Under the pieces are notes generated by a model that had not been told where the DNA came from, did not search any database, and saw nothing but the letters and a program-made list of their open reading frames with translations. Both the position numbers and the translations under genes were made by a program. Below are positions 1-5,825 of a stretch of DNA of 8,909 bases, one piece after another. Position 1 is the stretch's first letter. Each line of letters starts with the position of its first letter. Source of the stretch: an uncultured Altererythrobacter sp. (GTDB lineage: Bacteria; Pseudomonadota; Alphaproteobacteria; Sphingomonadales; Sphingomonadaceae); assembly GCA_946886175.1 (NCBI GenBank), contig CAMPIA010000041.1, positions 1 through 8,909 on the forward strand. Reading direction: 5' to 3'.

Positions 1-399
1 TGGCGCAATGCGCTGCCGGGACACGATTTCACCGGCGTGCTCGACGCCTTCTTCGGGCTCGCCAGTCCGGACGATGCTCCGGAGCGCTGGCGCCTCGTCT
101 CACCGGCGCTGAACACCGAGAGGATCGAGGCGCCGCTGCTGATGCAGATGCCCGAGAACGAGGCGCGCGCCCAGGCCGAGATCTACGCGCGGCTGGCGCT
201 GACCTCGACGCCGGTCGAGCTCTACGCCTTTCCGGACGAGAACCACATCAAGTTCCAGCCCCGCCACCGGCTGGCGACCTACCGCCGCAACCTCGACTGG
301 TTCCGCTTCTGGTTGCAGGGCTACGTCGATCCCGATCCGGCCAAGGCCGAGCAGTACCGCCGGTGGGAGGCGATGCGAACGAAGCGAGACGGGGATTAA
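1..399 (+). CDS. Lasso peptide isopeptidase (S9 prolyl oligopeptidase family, Atxe2-like), 3' end only
   Basis: This is the last 132 residues of an alpha/beta-hydrolase-type serine peptidase; the 5' part lies outside the window. The family opens the isopeptide bond of lasso peptides and so linearises them inside the cell. Visible here are the beta-strand EAPLLMQM, an acidic PENE stretch (residues 51-54 of the fragment), the catalytic-His motif FPDENHIKFQP (His82) and the terminal RNLDWFRFWLQGY typical of these S9 proteins. The nucleophile Ser motif is off-window. As I recall, the Atxe2 triad uses a Glu 28 residues before its His; Glu54 to His82 is exactly 28, so Glu54 is the likely acidic member. 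The gene converges on the lasso cyclase gene and shares its stop region. An ordinary S9 peptidase is the alternative, but position beside genes B and C makes the isopeptidase call strong. Confidence 0.88.
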   Translation, partial: WRNALPGHDFTGVLDAFFGLASPDDAPERWRLVSPALNTERIEAPLLMQMPENEARAQAEIYARLALTSTPVELYAFPDENHIKFQPRHRLATYRRNLDWFRFWLQGYVDPDPAKAEQYRRWEAMRTKRDGD

Positions 400-2096
400 C
401 CGTCGAACGAGCGCAGCCAGGTTTCGGCCGAGGCAAGGTCGATCAGCCGGATGTAGCGCGCATCGTCGGGTTGGCCCTCGCGACGAAGGTAGTCGCGGAT
501 CGCCTCGCCATCGAGCAGCCCGGTCTGCGACAGCTTGCCCTCGAGCAGCAGGCCTTCGAGCACGGCGCGCTGCCCCATGTAGCCGGTCATGAACATGCTC
601 ACCAGGCTGCCCTTCGTGCGGCGCGCGAGGATCGAGTCGGGCAGCAGCCCGCGGAACGCCTGGCGCGCGACGGAGCGGTCACGGCCGCCGCGGATCCACA
701 GCCACGAAGGGATGCGCAGGCAGACCTCGAGGATGGGCTGCGCGAGTAGCGGATGCAGCACGGCGATCTCACCGGGCGTGGGATCGGTCAGGAAGTGATA
801 GATGCCGGCGATCGACTGGATGTGCTCGAGCGTGCCGCGATCGACAGCGGTGACCTCGCGCAGCCAGGGATGATCGGCGCTGGAGGGCAAGGCGGCGTTG
901 GCTGCGAGGAACGCGTCGTCGCGCGGCCACGCGGCGCGTGCGCGACGCGCGCGCCGCCCTGCGGCGCGGGCGGCCGCCCAAAGCGTGGTCCCGTGGAGGC
1001 GAGCGAGGTCCTGCAAGGCGCGGAACCCTGCGCCTGGGCCCTCGCGGCGCAGCGCGTCCAGCGAGGGCGAGCTGGTGGTGAGCGCGCAGAACACGTTGTC
1101 GCCGCCGGCACCATCGACCGCGAGGTCGGAACCGGTGAGCGCGAGATGGTTCGCCATGACGCGACGGAGCCTCCGCAGCAACGCGTTGGGCGGCGGGCGC
1201 AGCGCAAGCGGGGGTATCTCGGCGAAGTTTGGCGCGACACGCTCCTCGACCAGCTCGGCGAGCGCGATCCCGCAATGCCGGGCGACCGCGCGGGCGTATC
1301 CGCGCTCGTCGCCATCGGGCGTCACCGTGGCGAACGTCACCGCGCGGAAGGGCCGGCCGGTTCGGGCCAGGGCGGCGGCGACGATCGACGAGTCGAGACC
1401 GCCCGACAACTGGACGACGGTCCCGGCGCTGTCTCCGAGCAGGCGGGGAACGGCGTGGAGCACCGCTTCGCGCAGGGCTTCCGCGCCGTCCTCGAACCGG
1501 CGGATCGCCCGGTCGGGCGCCGCGTGATCCCACGGGTCCCAGGGCAGCGTGATCCGCTCCTCGTGGCCGACCCGGGCATGCGCCGAGCCCGGCACGATCT
1601 CGCGGACGCCGCGCACGCCGGTCAGGCCCGTGCGCAGAGCTGGATATGCCAGCCAGTGCCGCAGGAACGACGGGTCGGGCTCGAGAGGCCCGGTTGCGGC
1701 GAGCAGCTCCGCGTCGGACGCGTAGACGTCGAGCGGCTCGAAGCGGCGATGATAGGCCGTCACCCCGCCCGACGGATCGCGCAGCGCCACATGATCCTGT
1801 CCACGGGAGGCCAGCAGTAGGTAGGCACCCCAGAAGCGCTCGACGAATAGCCTCTCGGCCGGCACGGGGGCCGGGAGCCGCTCGAGCCGGCGGCCGCTCG
1901 CGCGGTCGAACACGAGGCCGATGGCGCACCCCGAGCCATCCGGCGCGGCCACCGTGGGCGTCCCTGGGATGGCCCAGGCGAGGAGCCCCGGACCGCGCAG
2001 GACCTGCTCGAGGGGCGGCGGGCCAGCCACGAGCCTCCGCGACAGGTGTTCGAGGGCTTCGGGCGGCCCGGTGGCGGCAAGGAAGCGAAGCTGCAT
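396..2096 (-). CDS. Lasso macrolactam synthetase (protein C, asparagine synthetase B family)
   Basis: A 566-residue protein that activates the side-chain carboxylate of a core Glu/Asp as an acyl-adenylate and closes the isopeptide ring on the freed Gly1 amine. Residues 1-210 are a degenerate glutaminase-like N-domain with no N-terminal Cys nucleophile, as in lasso cyclases. The synthetase domain has the PP-loop SGGLDSS at 231-237 and a second conserved site DGAGGDN at 328-334. The open frame extends 27 codons further upstream, but I chose the ATG at 2096-2094. It overlaps the stop of B as TGATG (1-nt overlap, likely translational coupling) and begins MQLRFL, like family members. The extra upstream codons lie inside B and look random. 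Length fits the family (about 550-620). The 3' end overlaps the convergent isopeptidase gene. It acts with B in the cytoplasm. Confidence 0.95.
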   Translation of the reverse strand: MQLRFLAATGPPEALEHLSRRLVAGPPPLEQVLRGPGLLAWAIPGTPTVAAPDGSGCAIGLVFDRASGRRLERLPAPVPAERLFVERFWGAYLLLASRGQDHVALRDPSGGVTAYHRRFEPLDVYASDAELLAATGPLEPDPSFLRHWLAYPALRTGLTGVRGVREIVPGSAHARVGHEERITLPWDPWDHAAPDRAIRRFEDGAEALREAVLHAVPRLLGDSAGTVVQLSGGLDSSIVAAALARTGRPFRAVTFATVTPDGDERGYARAVARHCGIALAELVEERVAPNFAEIPPLALRPPPNALLRRLRRVMANHLALTGSDLAVDGAGGDNVFCALTTSSPSLDALRREGPGAGFRALQDLARLHGTTLWAAARAAGRRARRARAAWPRDDAFLAANAALPSSADHPWLREVTAVDRGTLEHIQSIAGIYHFLTDPTPGEIAVLHPLLAQPILEVCLRIPSWLWIRGGRDRSVARQAFRGLLPDSILARRTKGSLVSMFMTGYMGQRAVLEGLLLEGKLSQTGLLDGEAIRDYLRREGQPDDARYIRLIDLASAETWLRSFDG

Positions 2097-2758
2097 CAGA
2101 CGGCGAGCACCGGGACGAACGTGCGCACCGTGTCGGCGGCGTCGGTGAGCAGCGTCCGGTCGGTCTGAAGCCAGCAATGTGCCCCGAACGGGTCGAGCCT
2201 GGCGCCGAACACGAGCGTTGCGGGCCCGGCCTGGTCGCCGAGCCAGTCGAGCAGGGCGAGGGAGTCGAGCAGACAGCTGCGCGCGACCGGCACAAGCGCG
2301 CGTGCCGCCAGGAAGGCCCGCGCAGCGTCCTCGGCTTCCGCCGCGCTCCCGGTTCGTTCGGTGTCGCAGCGGTTCTCGCGAATGTCCTCGACGATTGCCT
2401 GCAACGGCACGGTCGCGATGCGTTGGCGCGCTCGCCGCACGCAGGTCCAGGCGCGCGGGACCGCGCGCCAGCGCACCCGCGCCGGGCTCTCGTCGAGCAG
2501 GCTTTCCGCCCGGACCGGCACCTCGACGGGGGCGAGGCGCCCCTTCAGCGAATGTTGCTGGAACAGGCCCGTGGCGAGCAGGCGGTCGCGGGCCTCTCCC
2601 TCGGCGCGGATGGGCTCGTCTCCGATGCGCAGGGCGAGGAAGTCTTCCTGGACGGTGGCGTCGAGCGCCAGATAGCGGTCGCCCTGCAGGTCGAGGAACA
2701 CCGCTTGCCCGGCGATCATGCCATAGCTGACGTGGCGTTTCAGGTGGAGATAGGCCAT
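2096..2758 (-). CDS. Lasso leader peptidase (protein B): fused RiPP recognition element and transglutaminase-like protease
   Basis: A 220-residue McjB-type protein that binds the precursor leader and cuts after it, exposing Gly1 for cyclisation. Residues 1-80 form a PqqD-like RRE (MAYLHLKRHVSYG start, then a FLDLQGDRYLALD beta-hairpin). The C-terminal half is the papain/transglutaminase-like domain. Cys162 (in VARSCLLDSLALL), His194 (in FGAHCW) and Asp206 have the same spacing (32, then 12) as McjB Cys150, His182 and Asp194 as I recall them. The single-chain B1-B2 fusion is the proteobacterial arrangement. The ATG at 2758 has no clear Shine-Dalgarno sequence; a strong stem-loop lies 21 bases upstream. 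The gene is 57 bases downstream of precursor A1 and translationally coupled to C. Confidence 0.95.
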   Translation of the reverse strand: MAYLHLKRHVSYGMIAGQAVFLDLQGDRYLALDATVQEDFLALRIGDEPIRAEGEARDRLLATGLFQQHSLKGRLAPVEVPVRAESLLDESPARVRWRAVPRAWTCVRRARQRIATVPLQAIVEDIRENRCDTERTGSAAEAEDAARAFLAARALVPVARSCLLDSLALLDWLGDQAGPATLVFGARLDPFGAHCWLQTDRTLLTDAADTVRTFVPVLAV

Positions 2759-2779
2759 GCGGGGTCGCGATGGCGGCAG

Positions 2780-2805
2780 GCGCGGGAACCCGCGGGTTCC
2801 CGCGC
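2780..2805 (-). terminator. 26-bp perfect palindrome between precursor A1 and gene B (stem-loop)
   Basis: The half-site GCGCGGGAACCCG is followed directly by its exact reverse complement. The transcript can form a very stable hairpin starting 10 bases past the A1 stop and ending 21 bases before the B start. There is no U-run, so this is not a textbook intrinsic terminator. Partial termination or 3'-end protection of the A1 message would give more precursor than enzyme, an imbalance known for several lasso operons. That role is inferred. Confidence 0.7.
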
Positions 2806-2815
2806 GCGCCGGCGC

Positions 2816-2944
2816 TCAGTCGACGAGCGGGCCGACTTTCAGGTAGCCGTTCGACTCCGGCGTGGACAGGATCGGCTGCCCGCGGGTCTCGGTGCTGGCG
2901 GTACCGAGCTCGATCAGGCCGGGTTCGGTGGATTGGCGTTCCAT
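2816..2944 (-). CDS. Lasso peptide precursor A1
   Basis: A 42-residue ORF. The leader is MERQSTEPGLIEL followed by GTASTETR (21 residues). It has Thr at leader position -2, the residue lasso processing needs, and the LGxAS-ETR ending resembles astexin/caulonodin-type leaders. The core begins GQPILSTPE and ends SNGYLKVGPLVD (21 residues). Glu9 is the only acidic residue at positions 7-9, so a nine-residue Gly1-Glu9 ring is predicted, with a 12-residue loop and tail. Tyr13, Leu14 and Lys15 are possible plugs. The sum of residue masses gives a lasso monoisotopic mass near 2165.14 Da. The start is fixed by GAGGAGA (2957-2951) with 7-base spacing to ATG. The gene has its own upstream block and a downstream palindrome before B. 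I do not recognise the core as a named peptide. Confidence 0.93.
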   Translation of the reverse strand: MERQSTEPGLIELGTASTETRGQPILSTPESNGYLKVGPLVD

Positions 2945-2980
2945 ATCGTGTCTCCTCAAGCTGCGACGTGCAGCACCGGC

Positions 2981-3047
2981 AGACTAGGAAGAGGCCCCGA
3001 GGGCACGAAACGTATACGGCGCGAATAATCCGATTGTTTACGGCGCG
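2981..3047 (-). promoter_or_regulatory. Upstream regulatory region of precursor A1 (copy 1 of duplicated block)
   Basis: On the plus strand 2997-3023 reads CCGAGGGCACGAA, two variable positions around a C, then TATACGGCGCG. It matches 3491-3517 upstream of A2 at 25 of 27 positions, and CGATTGTT and CTAGG are also shared at fixed spacing. Reading toward the gene, TTCGTG (3009-3004) and TAGTCT (2986-2981) are 17 bases apart and could be -35/-10 elements, about 36 bases before the ATG. The -35 match to sigma-70 consensus is poor, which would suit an activator-dependent promoter. CGTATACG (3011-3018) is a perfect 8-bp palindrome and a possible operator core. Conservation is seen; function is inferred. 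Confidence 0.55.
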
Positions 3048-3267
3048 CGCCGCCGCGCGTTCACCCGCCGGCCCGGGACGGGCGCTCGAACCTGGTCAGT
3101 GTCGTGCGGCTTGCTCAAGATGACCGTCACGGCAGCAGCGCACACCGGCTGCCTGGCGCGACCCTCGACGTCGAATGTCGGAGAGTGGGCCCGGATAGCG
3201 GAAGCGTGGCCTCGGGAGGCGTCACGGGCCGATACGGCGGCGAGCGGGAGGCATGCGGGACGGACGA
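3048..3267. other. Spacer between the two precursor units, no gene seen
   Basis: The 363 bases between the A1 start and the A2 stop hold the A1 regulatory block, the A2 stem-loop and this remainder of about 220 bases. Open frames cross it, but none shows GC-rich third positions, a plausible ribosome-binding site or a recognisable domain. I see no third precursor: no further copy of the TASTETR leader end is present on either strand. Confidence 0.5.
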
Positions 3268-3299
3268 AGCGCGCGGGACCGGCGAGGGCCCCGCGCGCT
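3268..3299 (-). terminator. Stem-loop downstream of precursor A2
   Basis: The arms AGCGCGCGGG (3268-3277) and CCCGCGCGCT (3290-3299) pair perfectly over 10 bp around a 12-base loop, starting 8 bases past the A2 stop. It is the positional equivalent of the palindrome after A1. No U-run follows. Likely roles are mRNA stabilisation or attenuation. Confidence 0.6.
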
Positions 3300-3307
3300 C
3301 GCAGGCT

Positions 3308-3436
3308 TCAGTCGACGAGCAGCGACCTGACCTTGAAGCCCATCGGCTCCGGCTCGGCCGCGATCGGCAGGCCGCGGGTCTCGGTGCTGGCGGTGCCGAG
3401 CTCGATCACGCCGGGCCGGCTTTGCTGCTTGTCCAT
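3308..3436 (-). CDS. Lasso peptide precursor A2
   Basis: A 42-residue paralogue of A1. The leader is MDKQQSRPGVIEL followed by GTASTETR. The last 12 residues up to and including core Gly1 match A1 exactly. The core begins GLPIAAEPE and ends PMGFKVRSLLVD (21 residues). Both Glu7 and Glu9 could close the ring; alignment with A1, where only Glu9 is possible, favours Glu9. Met11, Phe13, Lys14 and Arg16 are bulky candidates for holding the tail. The calculated lasso mass is about 2220.20 Da. GAGGAGA at 3449-3443 has the same 7-base spacing to ATG as in A1. The gene follows its own copy of the conserved upstream block and is followed by a 10-bp GC stem-loop. Precursor genes this short are often missed in automated annotation. 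Confidence 0.92.
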   Translation of the reverse strand: MDKQQSRPGVIELGTASTETRGLPIAAEPEPMGFKVRSLLVD

Positions 3437-3474
3437 GTCACGTCTCCTCTTGCTGCGGGAATGCAGCGCGCACC

Positions 3475-3537
3475 AGGCTAGGATCCGGTGCCGAGGGCAC
3501 GAAGCATATACGGCGCGTACAGGGCGATTGTTCGTGG
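3475..3537 (-). promoter_or_regulatory. Upstream regulatory region of precursor A2 (copy 2 of duplicated block)
   Basis: This copy holds the same 27-base block (3491-3517), the same CGATTGTT segment (3525-3532) and the same CTAGG (3478-3482), with the spacing between block and CTAGG unchanged at 8 bases. Candidate elements are TTCGTG (3503-3498), 17 bases, then TAGCCT (3480-3475). The CGTATACG palindrome of copy 1 is imperfect here (CATATACG). It lies between the GntR gene and A2, so A2 probably has a promoter of its own. Confidence 0.55.
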
Positions 3538-3562
3538 CAGGTCATTTGCGGAGGGCGCGCGG

Positions 3563-3586
3563 GCACGGCGCGGTGCGCTGCCGTGC
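3563..3586 (-). terminator. Stem-loop after the GntR-family gene
   Basis: GCACGGC (3563-3569) and GCCGTGC (3580-3586) form a 7-bp stem around a 10-base loop, immediately after the gntR stop codon. There is no U-run. It may end the luxI-dioxygenase-gntR transcript before the A2 promoter, which would separate the signalling operon from the lasso operon. Confidence 0.4.
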
Positions 3587-4201
3587 TCAGCGCGGCGCGA
3601 TCAGCGCCGCGACGATCTCGCCGACCATCCGCTCGCGCCGGCGGTGATAGGCGGCGAGCGCGCGGCGCAAGGCGACCATGGCATCGCCGGCCATCAGGGC
3701 CGCGATCGGCTGGATCTCCCCGAGCGGTTCGTCGAGCACGCGAAGCTCGGTCTCGCGAACCGGTCGCAGGCGGTCGTTGAGCCCGGCGATCGCCGCGACG
3801 TGCTCGGGATTACCCGATCTCGTCGCGAGCGCCAGGAACAGGCGCTCGGCCGCCTCGATCGGACCGGCGGAGTAGGCGGGCCCTCCGTCTTCCATGCGCC
3901 CCGCCGCACCGGCGCCACCGCGGCCGCGCGCGGCGAGGTCGAGCAGCGCCGCGTTCCACCGGTAGAGATGCCGCAGGCCGACCTCGGTGACGAGCGGCAT
4001 CCTGAAGCCGTCTCCGCGGGGGGTTTCCACGAGGCCCTCGCCAGCCAGGCGATGGAGCGCGTCGCGCACCGGCGTGATGCTGGCGTTGAGATCGCGCGAC
4101 AGCGCGCCCGGCTCGAGGTGCTCGCCGGCAGCGAACCGCCCGCTGCCGAGCTGCTCCTTGAGCGCGAGGTAGACCCGCTCGAACGTCACGCCCGCGCTCA
4201 T
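3587..4201 (-). CDS. GntR-family transcriptional regulator with degenerate FCD-like effector domain
   Basis: A 204-residue DNA-binding regulator. Residues 6-70 are a GntR winged helix: FERVYLALKEQL helix, LEPGALSRDLNAS, the recognition region SITPVRDALHRLAGEGLV, and a wing ending at GFRMP. Residues 75-200 look like an all-helical FCD domain (ATRSGNPEHVAAIAGLNDRLRPVR; AGDAMVALRRALAAYH). Usual FCD metal ligands seem reduced: the expected D-xxx-H reads as ERLFLAL, EH becomes EIQ, and only a His like His186 remains. The protein may therefore sense a different ligand or none. It starts 30 bases after the dioxygenase stop without an obvious ribosome-binding site. It is the nearest upstream neighbour of precursor A2, which makes the lasso promoters a plausible target, though unproven. 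Confidence 0.85.
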   Translation of the reverse strand: MSAGVTFERVYLALKEQLGSGRFAAGEHLEPGALSRDLNASITPVRDALHRLAGEGLVETPRGDGFRMPLVTEVGLRHLYRWNAALLDLAARGRGGAGAAGRMEDGGPAYSAGPIEAAERLFLALATRSGNPEHVAAIAGLNDRLRPVRETELRVLDEPLGEIQPIAALMAGDAMVALRRALAAYHRRRERMVGEIVAALIAPR

Positions 4202-4231
4202 GGCCGGCCGATCTGGCCGCCGCCGCGCCGC

Positions 4232-5134
4232 TCAGCCGCCACGCTGCTGCTGGCCGGCGACGAACTCGGCCACCGTCGCCGCCTGGTCGGGCCGCAGGGC
4301 GTCGATCGCGCCGAGGTGCGCGGGCACCTCGGCGCCGAGCAGGATCGAGGGACAGCGGCCCTCGTAGTTGCCAAGGTTGGGACGATGCTGGCGGTAGCCG
4401 ACCAGCGCGGCAAGCTCGGGTGAGAAATGGCGCGCCACCTCGGGTGGGTAGGCGAGCCACTGGTTCTCGTAGGGCTTGAGCCAGCCGAGGCAGTAGCTGA
4501 CGATGCAGCCGCGGCGAATCCCCTCGGACCTGTTGCCGCCCGCGCCGTGCAGCGTCGACCCGAGGAACAGCAGCGCCGAGCCCGGTGCCAGCTCGATCGG
4601 GACGCCCGGCTCGGCCGGAGGCTCGCGGTCGAGCGCCCGCGCGCCGTGGCTGCCCGGCCAGATCAGGGTCGCCCCGTTGTCCCGGGTATACTCGGTGAAC
4701 GGCCACATGACGTTGACGAGGTATTCGGTCTCGCCGAGCGTGCCGCGCCACATGTCCTGGTCGCGGTGCGGCAGCTGCGGCAGCGCCCCCGGATGGAGCG
4801 CGATCGCCTGGGTCAGGTTGAGCTGTACGGTATCGCACCAGGCGCCGAGCACCTGCTCGACGACTCCCAGGACTTGCGGATGGCGGACGAGCGCCTCGGC
4901 ATGCGGCGAGCGCGCCAGCAGGCGGCCGAACCGCTGGGTGCGATCTCCGTAGAAGCCGCCCTCGCAGAACGGCGTCCGCTCGAAGTCACCTGCAAGGTCG
5001 GAATGAAGTCCCGCGACCGCATCGGGAGCGAGGTCGTCGACCACGCAGTAGCCCATGGCGAGCAGTTGCTCGGCCCACTGCTGCGCCTGGCGGTCGGCGC
5101 AGGTCGCGGGCATTGCGCCGGCTGGCGCGGTCAT
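4232..5134 (-). CDS. Phytanoyl-CoA dioxygenase (PhyH) family Fe(II)/2-oxoglutarate oxygenase
   Basis: A 300-residue member of the PhyH oxygenases, which use Fe(II) and 2-oxoglutarate to hydroxylate small molecules. The iron-binding triad is visible as HRD (His123, Asp125) and a distal His196 in STLHGAGGNRS. Arg207 or Arg208 (GIRRGC) is placed to bind 2-oxoglutarate. NGATLIWPGSH (153-163) is a family hallmark. Its ATG overlaps the luxI stop as ATGA, so the two are probably translated together. To my recollection luxI-phyH adjacency has been noted in Sphingomonadaceae. The substrate is unknown: hydroxylation of an acyl-homoserine lactone or its acyl precursor is the contextual guess, and a lasso-peptide residue is a less likely one. 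A true phytanoyl-CoA role is not implied. Confidence 0.9.
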   Translation of the reverse strand: MTAPAGAMPATCADRQAQQWAEQLLAMGYCVVDDLAPDAVAGLHSDLAGDFERTPFCEGGFYGDRTQRFGRLLARSPHAEALVRHPQVLGVVEQVLGAWCDTVQLNLTQAIALHPGALPQLPHRDQDMWRGTLGETEYLVNVMWPFTEYTRDNGATLIWPGSHGARALDREPPAEPGVPIELAPGSALLFLGSTLHGAGGNRSEGIRRGCIVSYCLGWLKPYENQWLAYPPEVARHFSPELAALVGYRQHRPNLGNYEGRCPSILLGAEVPAHLGAIDALRPDQAATVAEFVAGQQQRGG

Positions 5135-5748
5135 GCCGCTTCTCGCGCGTCGTGCAGGGCATCGCCCGGCGTGTAGACGCCCGCGCGCATGAGCAACGCC
5201 GGGGTCTGCGGCGAGATCTCGATCGTCAGCGCACCAAGCGTCCTGCCGTCACGGAGCGCTGGCAGGCCGAGCGGACGGCAGCGCCAGCCGAACGCGAGGA
5301 TCTGCTGCAGCCATCCGATCTCGGCAACGCCGGTGTAGCTCGCGATCCCGCGTTGGAGTGCGTGGTCGACGAGAGCGCTGACCAGGCGGTTGCGGACCGC
5401 GAGCCGGCGTGCCGCCGAGAGGCTTCGGTCGAGGCAAAAGCGGGTGATCTCGCGCACCTCCGGGCCGCGCGGGACCGTGCCGGCACAGAGGTCGGCGAAC
5501 AGCGTGTCGAGGATGTGCGGGCGCTCGGTCTCGAGCAGCCGTGCCGAGGCGAGATGCTCGCCGCGCTCGCCGTGGATCATGAGGTAGACCGCATGCTCGT
5601 CGTCGAACTGGTCGAGCTCGAAGCGCTCGTCGAGCACCGGCACGTCCCATTTGAGCAAGTCGACGAAGACGCGCTTGCGCGCCTCGAACATGGCTCGCAG
5701 TCCCGCGTCGGCGAGCGGCTGCGGCAGGCATTCGGTGATCAGGACCAT
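5131..5748 (-). CDS. luxI: Acyl-homoserine-lactone synthase (LuxI family)
   Basis: A 205-residue enzyme that makes acyl-homoserine lactones from S-adenosylmethionine and an acyl donor, for quorum sensing. All hallmark residues are present near canonical positions: Arg24, Phe28 and Trp34 (EARKRVFVDLLKWDV), Asp46 and Asp49 (ELDQFDDEHAVY), Arg70, Phe84, Glu100 and Arg103 (EITRFCLDRS). The enzyme should be active. The start is supported by GGAGGA seven bases before the ATG. It lies 77 bases downstream of luxR1 and overlaps the dioxygenase start by 4 bases. No classic palindromic lux box is obvious in the 77-base gap. Acyl-chain length cannot be read from the sequence. Confidence 0.95.
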   Translation of the reverse strand: MVLITECLPQPLADAGLRAMFEARKRVFVDLLKWDVPVLDERFELDQFDDEHAVYLMIHGERGEHLASARLLETERPHILDTLFADLCAGTVPRGPEVREITRFCLDRSLSAARRLAVRNRLVSALVDHALQRGIASYTGVAEIGWLQQILAFGWRCRPLGLPALRDGRTLGALTIEISPQTPALLMRAGVYTPGDALHDAREAA

Positions 5749-5825
5749 GGCGATTTCCTCCGGCTGATCCGAAGTCTATCGCCGGGGCGGGGCGGGCCCT
5801 GCGAGTCCCGAAAAAGGGGGGTGCT

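Noticed and set aside
753..1820. Plus-strand open frame of about 355 codons opposite gene C
   Set aside because: It is antisense to the cyclase, which has clear PP-loop motifs; the translation is Arg/Ala/Gly-rich without any domain, a common shadow in GC-rich DNA.
2097..2177. Upstream extension of the cyclase by 27 codons
   Set aside because: The extension lies inside gene B, has low-complexity HRRRRH composition, and the ATG at 2096 gives the usual TGATG coupling and family-like N-terminus.
769..2295. Minus-strand open frame of about 508 codons
   Set aside because: It overlaps B and C out of frame; composition is repetitive Arg/Pro/Ala and no motif is seen.
1646..3028. Plus-strand open frame of about 460 codons across genes C, B and A1
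   Set aside because: It covers three well-supported minus-strand genes in antisense and shows no recognisable domain.
3498..3536. Inverted pair CACGAA / TTCGTG in the A2 upstream region as an operator
   Set aside because: The right arm is not kept in the A1 copy and the arms are 27 bases apart, so chance is likely.
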